Below are positions 1 to 8,482 of a stretch of DNA of 37,073 bases, one piece after another; the first letter of the stretch is position 1; each line of letters starts with the position of its first letter. Both the position numbers and the translations under genes were made by a program. Origin of the DNA: Rhodobacterales bacterium CG15_BIG_FIL_POST_REV_8_21_14_020_59_13 (GTDB lineage Bacteria > Pseudomonadota > Alphaproteobacteria > Caulobacterales > Maricaulaceae); NCBI GenBank assembly GCA_002783385.1, contig PFFX01000166.1:1-37073 (forward strand), written 5' to 3'. The notes below the pieces were generated by a model, which saw only the letters and a program-made list of their open reading frames with translations, was not told where the DNA came from and did no database searches.

Positions 1-179
1 ATGAAGGGCAGTGGCGGTTTCATCTGGTATTTGCCTTCCACCAGCAGGATATCCGGGAAGTTCACACCCGCCGCCTTGACGTCAATGACGACATGACCGG
101 CCTCGGCCTTCGGGTCTTCGACGTCCTCGATGGAGAGTTGCTGATAGGGTGCAAATTCCTTGCAAACAACGGCTTTCAT
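1..179 (-). CDS. NADPH:quinone oxidoreductase / zinc-type alcohol dehydrogenase-like protein, N-terminal part (truncated by window edge)
   Basis: Minus-strand translation from ATG at 179: MKAVVCKEFAPYQQLSIEDVEDPKAEAGHVVIDVKAAGVNFPDILLVEGKYQMKPPLPF; typical MDR N-terminus (V.A.GVNFPD.L...G.Y). Open at window start, so absent from the ORF track. Confidence 0.82.
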   Translation of the reverse strand, partial: MKAVVCKEFAPYQQLSIEDVEDPKAEAGHVVIDVKAAGVNFPDILLVEGKYQMKPPLPF

Positions 180-267
180 ATTTTATTCCCCTGACCGGCC
201 TGTCCGGTCTTTGTTTCTGGTTCAAGAAAACAGGCTGGAACCTCATTCGTCCAGACCTGCGAATGAA

Positions 268-1542
268 TTACTCATTTTCCGCGGCGGCTTGCGCTTCGAT
301 CCGCGATACGCGCCGCTCCAATGAATTGAAATCGTCCCGGTTGAGAAAGACGTGCGGGCGTTCCTCTATCGACGGCGGATCCGCATCCATGATGTCATAT
401 TGGCCGGTGACCCAGGCTGCCCACTCGTCGTTTTCCAGCCACTCATCCCGGCGGGCTGTCACATCGGCCCAGTGTTGCTCAAGAGTTTCAGCTGTCAGGC
501 GGACGCCGAATTGCTCCGGCGCGACGGGCGCCTCGGTTTCCTCACCCAGCATACGGTCGAGAATAACCAGGCCCAGCGCCGGCCGGTAATGCGAAGGCTC
601 ATAATACCACGGGTTCAACACTTCGCCGGAGTGTGAAGGCGGCGCGCTCTGCGAGACTTCGGAAAATCCTGCAAAGTCCCAAACCTCGAGCGCCTCCCCC
701 GGAAAACACGGAGAGCGCGAGGGTGGCGGCGTGCGCGCTTCGGCCAGCCGTACCAGATCACGGCGGATCTGAAGCTCGATATCGTCAATCCCGGTGCGCC
801 AGCGCGCTTCCTCGATGCGGGAATGGATGGGGTGGATGAAGACGCGCACCTGAACACCGCGCGCCAGCAAGGCATCTATGCCCCGTAATACGAATTCAGA
901 CCGTTCAGGATCATAAACATACCCCAAATAGCTGCGGTAGCGTTTGGCGAGTTCCCTATCGAAGCGGTCGCGGGAGTTTTCCGGCGCATAAGCGGTTTCC
1001 CAATCCACGTCCGAACCGCCCGTAGCATTATCGATCACCGTCTGCAGAGCGCGCGCAAATGCATCCAGCGACAGCGAAGTCTGGATGTGGGATTGCAATT
1101 GTGATCCCCCTGCCAGCGGAGTCAGCCAGTAAGTGGCATCGGCGCGTGGATAATCGCCGAATTCACGTAAATCCAGACCGATAATCGCACACTCCACATG
1201 ATCGTTTTCCGCCGCCAGCGCAGCCGCATTGGCAAGCTCGAAGGCATTGGTCCCGCCCATCGCCATGTTCTCAAAACCGCCCGGCCAGTCAGGGATGTTA
1301 TCCGGGAACCCATCATGCGAGCGCGAGGAGCCGAAGAGCAGGGTTCCCGCCTGCGTTTCGACCAGACCATGACCGACAGCGACCCGGTAGCCATCGGCAT
1401 GAGCACGGGTACGGCGCTCGTTTACACCCGGTATCCCGCTCCACGCATTCACATGATACGGGTCGACGATGAAGGTGAAGCTGCCAAACAGGATCAGCCA
1501 TGCCGCCAGCGTCAGGACCAGGCGCACAGCATAACCCTTCAT
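268..1542 (-). CDS. SGNH/AlgJ-AlgX-like membrane-anchored O-acetylation partner protein
   Basis: 424 aa, N-terminal TM segment, LLFGSSRSHDGF near the N-terminus (SGNH-type Ser block) and late YEPSHYRPALG; immediately downstream of an MBOAT gene. Confidence 0.6.
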   Translation of the reverse strand: MKGYAVRLVLTLAAWLILFGSFTFIVDPYHVNAWSGIPGVNERRTRAHADGYRVAVGHGLVETQAGTLLFGSSRSHDGFPDNIPDWPGGFENMAMGGTNAFELANAAALAAENDHVECAIIGLDLREFGDYPRADATYWLTPLAGGSQLQSHIQTSLSLDAFARALQTVIDNATGGSDVDWETAYAPENSRDRFDRELAKRYRSYLGYVYDPERSEFVLRGIDALLARGVQVRVFIHPIHSRIEEARWRTGIDDIELQIRRDLVRLAEARTPPPSRSPCFPGEALEVWDFAGFSEVSQSAPPSHSGEVLNPWYYEPSHYRPALGLVILDRMLGEETEAPVAPEQFGVRLTAETLEQHWADVTARRDEWLENDEWAAWVTGQYDIMDADPPSIEERPHVFLNRDDFNSLERRVSRIEAQAAAENE

Positions 1543-1561
1543 CGTCAGGGGCGGTTTGGAC

Positions 1562-3007
1562 TTAGAAGTTGTAATAGATAAACTCCGCGGTGTTCCAAGC
1601 GTTTACGATCGACAGAAAAAGCAGGAAGGCCAGCGTGCCCGATATCCAGGGGCGCGTGGTAAATCGCAGACCTTTTTGAGGCACCAGTCCCGCTGTTTTC
1701 AGCGTGGCGTCATCGAACCATTTCATGAAGACGGACGCCGTATCCGGCAATCCCCAGACAATCGCCAGGCCGATGGCGATGGCGATAAAGGGTTCGTCAC
1801 CGACGCCCGGCCCGATGCCGTTCAGCCCCGCCATGCCCTCTAACATCAGCAGGGCGGCATCGAAGGATGTTGCCCGGAAAAAGACCCAGGCGATGACGAC
1901 AAACAGGAAGGTGAAAACCACAGACACCCAGGGCGCAGATGGCAAGAGCCCGTTGGGCCGCACCTTGTTGAGCCAGTTACACCAGCTCAGTGCCAGCCCG
2001 TGCAGGGCACCCCAGAAGACGAAGGTCCAGGCCGCACCATGCCAAAGCCCGCCCAGCAGCATGACCACGGCGAGATTGCTCGCCCGACGCACCTGACCAT
2101 TCCGGTTTCCGCCCAGCGGGATGTAGAGATAATCACGCAGGAATTGTGAGAGTGTGATATGCCAGCGCCGCCAGAAATCAATGATTGAACGGGCCCGGTA
2201 AGGCGCATTGAAATTGATCGGCAGTTTATAGCCGAACATACGCGCCAGACCGATGGCCATGTCGGAATAGCCCGAAAAGTCGAAGAATATCTGGAAAGTG
2301 TAGCAAAGCGCGCCGGTCCAGGCCTCCAGCAGGCCGACTTCATCGCCGCGGGCCGCCGCCCCGAATGCGCTGGCGGCGAAGGGTTCGAAATTATCTGCCA
2401 GCAGGACTTTCTTGGAGATACCGATGGCGAAGATGGACAGGCCGACACCGATATTCTCCGACCAGTCATCCTTCCGCTGCGTGTCTTCATATTGCGGCGC
2501 AATCTGATCGTGGCGGACAATCGGACCGGCAATCAATTGCGGGAAAAAGGATACAAAAAGTCCTTGACCCAGCCAGCCGGAGGGCCGGGTTTCGCGGCGT
2601 GCGACATCGACCAGAAAGCTGATCTGCTGGAAGGTGAAAAAGGAGATGGCGAGCGGCAGGGCAAAGCCTGGCAGTGGCAGATCAGTCCCTGCCACGGCGT
2701 TGATGTTCGACAGGAAGAAGTCGGCATATTTGAACAGGCCGATACTGGCGAGATTGAGCACCACGCCAATCGTCAGCCAGGGCTGTGGCCTCCATCGCGC
2801 AATGGCGAGGCCGAAAAGATGGTTGATGATGATGGAGCCGAGCAATAGCGGCAGGTAGCGGATATCCCACCACGCATAGAAGACGAAGCTGGCAATCGTC
2901 AGCGCCACCAGGGCGGCATGGTGCGCCACCCATCGGCGCAGCACATAATAGACGCCGAGCGTTGCGGGCAGAAAAAGAAACAGAAATTCGAAGGAATTGA
3001 ACAGCAT
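1562..3007 (-). CDS. MBOAT family O-acyltransferase (AlgI-like)
   Basis: 481 aa; multi-TM; FNSFEFLFLFLPATLGVYY start, FDFSGYSDMAIGLARMFGYKLPINFNAPY, RRWHITLSQFLRDYLYIPLGGNR, GGLWHGAAWTFVFWGALHG: classic AlgI/DltB motifs. Confidence 0.95.
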   Translation of the reverse strand: MLFNSFEFLFLFLPATLGVYYVLRRWVAHHAALVALTIASFVFYAWWDIRYLPLLLGSIIINHLFGLAIARWRPQPWLTIGVVLNLASIGLFKYADFFLSNINAVAGTDLPLPGFALPLAISFFTFQQISFLVDVARRETRPSGWLGQGLFVSFFPQLIAGPIVRHDQIAPQYEDTQRKDDWSENIGVGLSIFAIGISKKVLLADNFEPFAASAFGAAARGDEVGLLEAWTGALCYTFQIFFDFSGYSDMAIGLARMFGYKLPINFNAPYRARSIIDFWRRWHITLSQFLRDYLYIPLGGNRNGQVRRASNLAVVMLLGGLWHGAAWTFVFWGALHGLALSWCNWLNKVRPNGLLPSAPWVSVVFTFLFVVIAWVFFRATSFDAALLMLEGMAGLNGIGPGVGDEPFIAIAIGLAIVWGLPDTASVFMKWFDDATLKTAGLVPQKGLRFTTRPWISGTLAFLLFLSIVNAWNTAEFIYYNF

Positions 3008-3206
3008 TCATCCGCCCCGCGCGTGGTCGCAAATAGACTGTGCTTCACCGCGAGGGTCAATTGACGTACACAGGCCAGACTTTCCCCTTGCCGGGCTATC
3101 GAAGACGTATGGATGAACGGGCGCTCATTTCGCGGGTCAGCCCATATTCAGCTTGCCAGAGGCAGGCTTCCCACATGAAACTGCTACAGCGACCGGGAGG
3201 TTTGTC

Positions 3207-3569
3207 ATGTTGTTCCGATTTCTGATCACTATCGGGTCCCTCGTGGGATTTGTCACCGGCGGACTGGATCTGCTCGAACGATTTGGCGTCCCGGTCAATC
3301 AATGGCTGGCGGGCCTGCCAGATATTGTCTCCGGCCTGTTCTACCGCTTCGGCTTTTTCGTGGATGAAACGGCCGTGGCCGTGTTCGGCGCGCCGGAGCC
3401 GGAAATGATAGTGCGCAACCGGTCTGCCTATGAAGCAAACATGGACGGCGTGGCAGCCTCAAGCCCGATGATGGCTGGTGCCTCCAACGAAGCCCTGATC
3501 GTCTCCGGCGTCTTCACCCTGTTGATGCTGATCATCCTGCTGATCGCCATGCGCCGTCAGGAGCGGTGA
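3207..3569 (+). CDS. small hypothetical membrane protein
   Basis: MLFRFLITIGSLVGFVTGGLDLLERFG...LIVSGVFTLLMLIILLIAMRRQER; preceded by GGGAGG SD (ATG at 3207); two hydrophobic segments. Confidence 0.6.
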   Translation: MLFRFLITIGSLVGFVTGGLDLLERFGVPVNQWLAGLPDIVSGLFYRFGFFVDETAVAVFGAPEPEMIVRNRSAYEANMDGVAASSPMMAGASNEALIVSGVFTLLMLIILLIAMRRQER

Positions 3570-3587
3570 TTTTTGACGGGGTAAAAA

Positions 3588-3663
3588 TGGTGCCCGGGGA
3601 CAGAATTGAACTGCCGACACGCGGATTTTCAATCCGCTGCTCTACCAACTGAGCTACCCGGGC
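3588..3663 (-). tRNA. tRNA-Phe (anticodon GAA)
   Basis: GCCCGGG TAGCTCAGTTGGTAGAGCA GCGGA TTGAAAA TCCGC GTGTC GGCAG TTCAATT CTGTC CCCGGGC A CCA; full cloverleaf with encoded CCA. Confidence 0.97.
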
Positions 3664-3753
3664 GCCTTGCAGGTCTTGCAGGGCAAGGCCGTTTGAGAGG
3701 CGGGTTTATAGGCGGCAGATTGCAGCCTGTCCACGCCCTCTTGCGCGGAAAGG

Positions 3754-3924
3754 TCAGTCTTCTGCAGAGGGGTCGAGCAGGTGCGGCGGAGCGGGCGGGC
3801 CGGGTATGGCGTAATCATCCGCCAGCCAGTGGCCGAGGTCGGCATCGGCGCAGCGTTTCGAACAGAAGGGCAGCCATTTCTTCTCCGCCGGCTTCTTACA
3901 GATCGGACACTTCACACCACTCAT
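3754..3924 (-). CDS. yacG: DNA gyrase inhibitor YacG (zinc finger)
   Basis: 56 aa MSGVKCPICKKPAEKKWLPFCSKRCADADLGHWLADDYAIPGPP...; CPxC...CSxRC pattern of YacG; ATGA overlap with the upstream RNase gene. Too short for the ORF track. Confidence 0.9.
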   Translation of the reverse strand: MSGVKCPICKKPAEKKWLPFCSKRCADADLGHWLADDYAIPGPPAPPHLLDPSAED

Positions 3925-4997
3925 TTTGACGCCACCACTTCCACGAAATCACACGGAACATCCTGCCGCGATTCGAGCGCGAAACGAGGACCGATCCGGT
4001 CAGTCATGGCGGCGCGCCAGCCCATCGCATCCGCCTCCAGACAGAGGGCGGTTTCCGGAGATGTGCGCAGGGTCAATTGCGAGGCGCGGTTGGCCACAGC
4101 CTCTCTTTCCAGACGCCTGAGGGCGGCCAACGCCAGTGTTTCAGTGGAAGCCTCCCCCTGCCCAGCATTGAGAACTTCCGCAATCGCGCGGCCGGTGCGC
4201 TGACGCACCAGTTCGATCAGGCCAAAGGGCGACATCGGCAATACATCCATGCGGGCGGGATCGGCTTTCAGAGCGCGTTTGAGCGCGCCTTCTACCGCCT
4301 TGCGATCTGGCTGGGCGCGCAGATGCAGGCAATCCATCACCACATTGCCGCCAATCCCGCGCAGGCGAATCTGGCGGGCGATTTCCGGCATCGCCGCGAC
4401 ATTGAGATCTAGCGCCAACTTTCGACCGGCATTGGCGGTGCGTCCGGCACTGTCAATATCAATCGCGGTCAGTGCCGATGTCGGCTCGATGATCAGCGCC
4501 CCGCCCCCGGGAATCGGGACGCGCGTGGCCATGGCCGCTTCGATGGCAGTGGAAATATCAATGCCGGCCTCATCGGCCCAGACCGCTTCGGCCTCGGGAT
4601 AGCGGCGCAACAGGCGCTCGGCGAGATTGGCATCGGCCTCGATCAGCTCAGGTGCATCGCCCGATACGTCACGTTCGGCCAGCGCCAGTGTCGGGCCCTT
4701 CTCGCCAAAGGCTTCACGGATGACGCGCACAACCACCGCCGCGCCCTCATGCAGGCCGGACGGACGCCCGGCTTTTCCAAAAGGCAGAAAGCCCGGCTCG
4801 CCGCGGCCCAGATCGACAAAGGCGGCATTGAGCGCGCCCTCGATTTTCTTCACGCGCCCCAGATAAAGCTCTCCCGCAAAGGCGCGCTGGCCCTGCTCGC
4901 TCCATCGATCAAAATGAAGCTCGACAATCTGACCGTTCTCGATAATGGCGGCGCGGGTTTCACCGACCCATTCCTCGACCGCGATCTGCCGATTCAT
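3921..4997 (-). CDS. rng: Ribonuclease E/G family protein (short form)
   Basis: 358 aa; S1-like GELYLGRVKKIEGALNAAFVDLGRGEPGFLPF, catalytic-domain ALTAIDIDSAG and GGNVVMDCLHL, MSPFGLIELVRQRTG. Confidence 0.9.
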   Translation of the reverse strand: MNRQIAVEEWVGETRAAIIENGQIVELHFDRWSEQGQRAFAGELYLGRVKKIEGALNAAFVDLGRGEPGFLPFGKAGRPSGLHEGAAVVVRVIREAFGEKGPTLALAERDVSGDAPELIEADANLAERLLRRYPEAEAVWADEAGIDISTAIEAAMATRVPIPGGGALIIEPTSALTAIDIDSAGRTANAGRKLALDLNVAAMPEIARQIRLRGIGGNVVMDCLHLRAQPDRKAVEGALKRALKADPARMDVLPMSPFGLIELVRQRTGRAIAEVLNAGQGEASTETLALAALRRLEREAVANRASQLTLRTSPETALCLEADAMGWRAAMTDRIGPRFALESRQDVPCDFVEVVASK

Positions 4998-5578
4998 AGG
5001 GTCAGCACCGGACAGTCAAAGCCGCGCAGGAGGTTTGCGGTTTCATAGAGCGGCAGGCCCATCACACCGGAATAGGACCCCGCCAGGCGCATGACGAAGG
5101 CTTCAGCCATGCCTTGGATGCCATAGCCGCCGGCCTTGCCCTTCCATTCGCCGCTGGCAATGTAGGCGTTGATTTCATCATCTGACAGGCGTTTGAAGGT
5201 GACGCGAGTTTCCACCAGCCGCGAGGCCATGCGGCCATCGGGAGCCGTCAGTGCCACGCCGGTCCAGACGCGGTGACCGCGCCCGGAGAGCAGGGCCAGG
5301 CATTTGCGCGCGTCTTTCTCATCCTCGGTCTTCGGCAGAATGCGGCGTCCCACAGAAACTACCGTATCCGAGCCAAGCACGATGGCATCGCTGGCCTCGA
5401 TGGCCGCAGCTTTTGATCGCGCCAGCCTTTCAGCCAGCTGCCGCGGTGTCTCGCCCGGGATTTCGGATTCGTCGATATCGGCGGGGCGGACCTCGTCCGG
5501 CTCTACGCCGATGCGGCGCAGCAATTCCAGCCGCCGCGGAGAGGCGCTGGCCAGCACAAGGCGCAAGGGCTCATTCAT
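4994..5578 (-). CDS. maf: Maf family nucleoside-triphosphate pyrophosphatase
   Basis: 194 aa; LVLASASPRRLELLRRIG, VLGSDTVVSVGRRILPKTEDEKDA, GYGIQGMAEAFVMRLAGSYSGVMGLPLYE. Confidence 0.95.
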   Translation of the reverse strand: MNEPLRLVLASASPRRLELLRRIGVEPDEVRPADIDESEIPGETPRQLAERLARSKAAAIEASDAIVLGSDTVVSVGRRILPKTEDEKDARKCLALLSGRGHRVWTGVALTAPDGRMASRLVETRVTFKRLSDDEINAYIASGEWKGKAGGYGIQGMAEAFVMRLAGSYSGVMGLPLYETANLLRGFDCPVLTL

Positions 5579-5598
5579 GCCAGCAACACGCCTGAAAA

Positions 5599-5817
5599 TT
5601 ACTTGAAACGATAGGTGATCCGGCCTTTGGTCAGATCATACGGCGTCATCTCGACAAGTACCTTGTCGCCAGCAAGAACACGAATCCGGTTCTTGCGCAT
5701 CTTGCCCGCCGTGTGGGCAATGATCTCGTGATCATTTTCCAGTTTCACGCGGAAGGTAGCATTCGGAAGCAATTCCGTCACCTCGCCGGGAAACTCCAAT
5801 AGTTCTTCTTTCGCCAT
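5599..5817 (-). CDS. infA: Translation initiation factor IF-1
   Basis: 72 aa [75 protein letters not shown]-track start at 5844 is an extension. Confidence 0.98.
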   Translation of the reverse strand: MAKEELLEFPGEVTELLPNATFRVKLENDHEIIAHTAGKMRKNRIRVLAGDKVLVEMTPYDLTKGRITYRFK

Positions 5818-5937
5818 GAGCTCCTCTTGTTGGCGGTGAATCAACGCTCAACCCTAACACAAATCGTCAAGCGGCGCGGTATATAGACTTGGCGACTGCC
5901 ACAAGTCGAGCCCAAATCCTGTTAATTCATGCGGAGA

Positions 5938-6414
5938 TCAGCTGCTGCCGGGCCGGTGATGCAAAGCCCCTATCAATGTGAACAGGCGGCGGGCGGTCTC
6001 GAAATCGACGTCGATCTTGCCCATGAAACGCTCAAGCAGGAGCTCGGCACCTTCATTGTGCACGCCCCGGCGGCCCATATCGATGGCCTCAATCTGAGCC
6101 AGAGAGGAATCGCGAACCGCCTCATGATAGCTTTCGCAGATCATGAAATAATCCTTGAAGATGCCGCGGAACGGGCCGAGCGAGAACATGAAGGTGTGGA
6201 TCGCTTCTCCGGTCTCGGTCCGGATATCGATAGCCAGCTTGCCATCATCAATTGACAGATTGACGTTATAAGGCCCGAGATTGTCACCTTCTGGCGAGAA
6301 GTGGTTCGCCTCGAGTAGATCGGAAACCGCTACACGGCGTTCGCGGTCCGCCGTTGTATCGCCGCCGGGCAGGCCGAGCAAATCAATCGAGACGATATAT
6401 TCCGAGTCGCTCAT
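5938..6414 (-). CDS. UPF0262 family protein
   Basis: 158 aa; GPYNVNLSIDDGKLAIDIRTETGE...FMFSLGPFRGIFKDYFMICESYHEAVRD...IDMGRRGVHNEGAELLLERFMGKIDVDFETARRLFTL; position between infA and DUF2948 typical of alphaproteobacteria. Confidence 0.9.
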   Translation of the reverse strand: MSDSEYIVSIDLLGLPGGDTTADRERRVAVSDLLEANHFSPEGDNLGPYNVNLSIDDGKLAIDIRTETGEAIHTFMFSLGPFRGIFKDYFMICESYHEAVRDSSLAQIEAIDMGRRGVHNEGAELLLERFMGKIDVDFETARRLFTLIGALHHRPGSS

Positions 6415-6851
6415 GCGTCCGTCTCATGTTTTGGACGCCCCTTGGCGGGCCAGGGCTCAGCGATATCGACCAGCAAGGCATCAATGCATTCCACATCGAT
6501 GCGCAACTCGCCACCGCCAGAAAAAGCGAAACAGATTTCACCCCCGGGCACGTCACCTTCCTCGAAGGTCAAGGACAATAGCGACACGATGGCGCTAGGC
6601 TCATCCTGTTTCAGGCGCTTGGACCGGACGTGCAGAACGCCTGACACATCCAGAGCGGAACGCGTGCGCCATGCTTGACGAGCCTGACCGTCCTCCCAGC
6701 GGAAACGGTTGAAAACCGCCGTAAACCGCCGTGTCCTGCGATCAAGAGTGAAGTCACCCAGCTGTGCTACCGCATCCTGCAGCGCGGCGGAAATTACGGC
6801 CAGATCGTCAGCATCCTGCGCTGCAAGCCTGATTGGTTGGCGTCGTGCCAC
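6411..6851 (-). CDS. DUF2948 family protein
   Basis: 146 aa; LRLAAQDADDLAVISAALQDAVAQLGDFTLDRRTRRFTAVFNRFRWEDG; adjacent to murA; ATGA overlap with UPF0262. Confidence 0.85.
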   Translation of the reverse strand: MARRQPIRLAAQDADDLAVISAALQDAVAQLGDFTLDRRTRRFTAVFNRFRWEDGQARQAWRTRSALDVSGVLHVRSKRLKQDEPSAIVSLLSLTFEEGDVPGGEICFAFSGGGELRIDVECIDALLVDIAEPWPAKGRPKHETDA

Positions 6852-6860
6852 AGCCTGGTC

Positions 6861-8120
6861 CTATTCCTTTACCCGTTCGATATCCGCGCCACAGCCGGCC
6901 AGCTTGGCTTCCAGATGCTCGAATCCCCGATCCAGATGATAGACCCGCCCGATCGTCGTTTCACCTGTGGCAACCAGTCCCGCTATCACCAGTGAGACCG
7001 AGGCGCGCAAATCGGTCGCCATCACCGGTGCGCCCCGCAGTTTTTCAACGCCGGTTACAACCGCTTCATTACCCCGGAGATCAATCTTCGCGCCCATACG
7101 CATCAGCTCTGGCGCGTGCATGAAGCGGTTTTCAAATATCGTCTCGCGGATGACGGACCGGCCTTCAGCGACGCACATGGCGGCCATGAACTGGGCCTGT
7201 TCATCTGTCGGAAAACCCGGATAAGGCCGCGTTTCCATATCAGTGGCCAGCAAGCGGCCACCGGAGGCTCTGACGCGCACGCCCTCCTTTTCTTCGGAGA
7301 CGGACGCGCCGGCAGCTATCATCAGCTCCCACAGCGCGGAATTGTGCTTCCAGACCGCATCCCGTAGCAAGACCTCGCCGCCCGCAGTGGCCGCAGCAAG
7401 AGCATAGGTTCCTGTCTCTATCCGGTCTGGCACAACAGCGTGAATCGCTCCGGTCAGACGGTCGACCCCCTCAATAGTAATAGTGGCGCTGCCTGCGCCT
7501 GATACTTTCGCGCCCATGGCGTTCAGACAATTGGCGATGTCCTGAATTTCCGGCTCCCTCGCAGCATTTTCCAGCACTGTTTCGCCTTTCGCCAGAACCG
7601 CAGCCAGCATGGCATGTTCGGTTGCCCCGACAGATACGAAGGGGAAAATGATCTGCGCACCAACCAGGCCGTTTTTCGCTCTGGCCTCGACATATCCATC
7701 AGCGAGCTCAATCCCGGCCCCCAGCGCTTCGAGCGCCTTGAGGTGAAGATCGACAGGGCGGGTGCCAATAGCGCATCCCCCAGGCAAGGAAACGCGGGCC
7801 TCTCCATTGCGGGCCAGCAAGGGGCCCAGAACATTAAAACTCGCGCGCATCTTGCGGACCAGATCATAAGGCGCTTCAGCTCTGGCCAGACAGGCTGTCT
7901 GTAAGGTCATCTCGCTGCCAATGCGGAAAATGTCTGTGCCCAGATGTCCCAGCAATGTCGACAGAAACCTCGTATCGGCGAGATCGGGCATGCGAGTAAA
8001 AGTCAGTTTTTCGTCAGTCAACAGCGTGGCGACCATCAGCTTCAGCGCCGAATTCTTGGCACCGGAAATTGTCACATCACCCCGTAAAGGATTGCCGCCG
8101 CGTATTTTTATCGAATCCAT
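6861..8120 (-). CDS. murA: UDP-N-acetylglucosamine 1-carboxyvinyltransferase
   Basis: Start [82 protein letters not shown] including the active-site-loop Cys. Confidence 0.97.
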   Translation of the reverse strand: MDSIKIRGGNPLRGDVTISGAKNSALKLMVATLLTDEKLTFTRMPDLADTRFLSTLLGHLGTDIFRIGSEMTLQTACLARAEAPYDLVRKMRASFNVLGPLLARNGEARVSLPGGCAIGTRPVDLHLKALEALGAGIELADGYVEARAKNGLVGAQIIFPFVSVGATEHAMLAAVLAKGETVLENAAREPEIQDIANCLNAMGAKVSGAGSATITIEGVDRLTGAIHAVVPDRIETGTYALAAATAGGEVLLRDAVWKHNSALWELMIAAGASVSEEKEGVRVRASGGRLLATDMETRPYPGFPTDEQAQFMAAMCVAEGRSVIRETIFENRFMHAPELMRMGAKIDLRGNEAVVTGVEKLRGAPVMATDLRASVSLVIAGLVATGETTIGRVYHLDRGFEHLEAKLAGCGADIERVKE

Positions 8121-8174
8121 GAATCCTGCTCTTGCCTGTGAACCGCAACAGTTCAACCCCTGCCAATGGCCATT

Positions 8175-8312
8175 TCAAGGCGTTCTGGCAGCCTTCGCTG
8201 CGGCTTTGCGGCGGTGCAAATTCTTGCGAAGCGCTTCCGCAAGGCGATCTTCCCGACTGGTGCCGGGTTTTGGGCTGCCGGATGTTTCGCAAGAGGTGTC
8301 TTTTTTACTCAT
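8175..8312 (-). CDS. small basic protein upstream of murA
   Basis: 45 aa MSKKDTSCETSGSPKPGTSREDRLAEALRKNLHRRKAAAKAARTP; resembles the short RLAEALR.NL.RRKA.. ORFs I recall next to murA in alphaproteobacteria. No obvious SD. Confidence 0.55.
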   Translation of the reverse strand: MSKKDTSCETSGSPKPGTSREDRLAEALRKNLHRRKAAAKAARTP

Positions 8313-8402
8313 GGACACTGATGTGACGATGCTGCACCTTCTCGTCAAGGCGGACTTGGCGAGGGCGGCAGCATGGGGTATACGCCGCGATCCATGGCTT
8401 TG

Positions 8403-8477
8403 GCCGCAGTAGCTCAGTGGTAGAGCGCATCATTGGTAATGATGAGGTCGGCAGTTCAATCCTGCCTTGCGGCACCA
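8403..8477 (+). tRNA. tRNA-Thr (anticodon GGT)
   Basis: GCCGCAG TAGCTCAGTGGTAGAGCG CATCA TTGGTAA TGATG AGGTC GGCAG TTCAATC CTGCC TTGCGGC A CCA. Confidence 0.97.
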
Positions 8478-8482
8478 TTCTT

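Noticed and set aside
149-589. 146-aa plus-strand ORF at the left end
   Set aside because: Antisense to the SGNH-like gene and the quinone oxidoreductase start; Ser/Arg-rich low-complexity translation typical of shadow ORFs.
8417-8482. N-terminal extension MVERIIGNDEVGSSILPCGTIL of the iminopeptidase ORF
   Set aside because: It is the translated tRNA-Thr gene; the conserved protein N-terminus begins at 8483.
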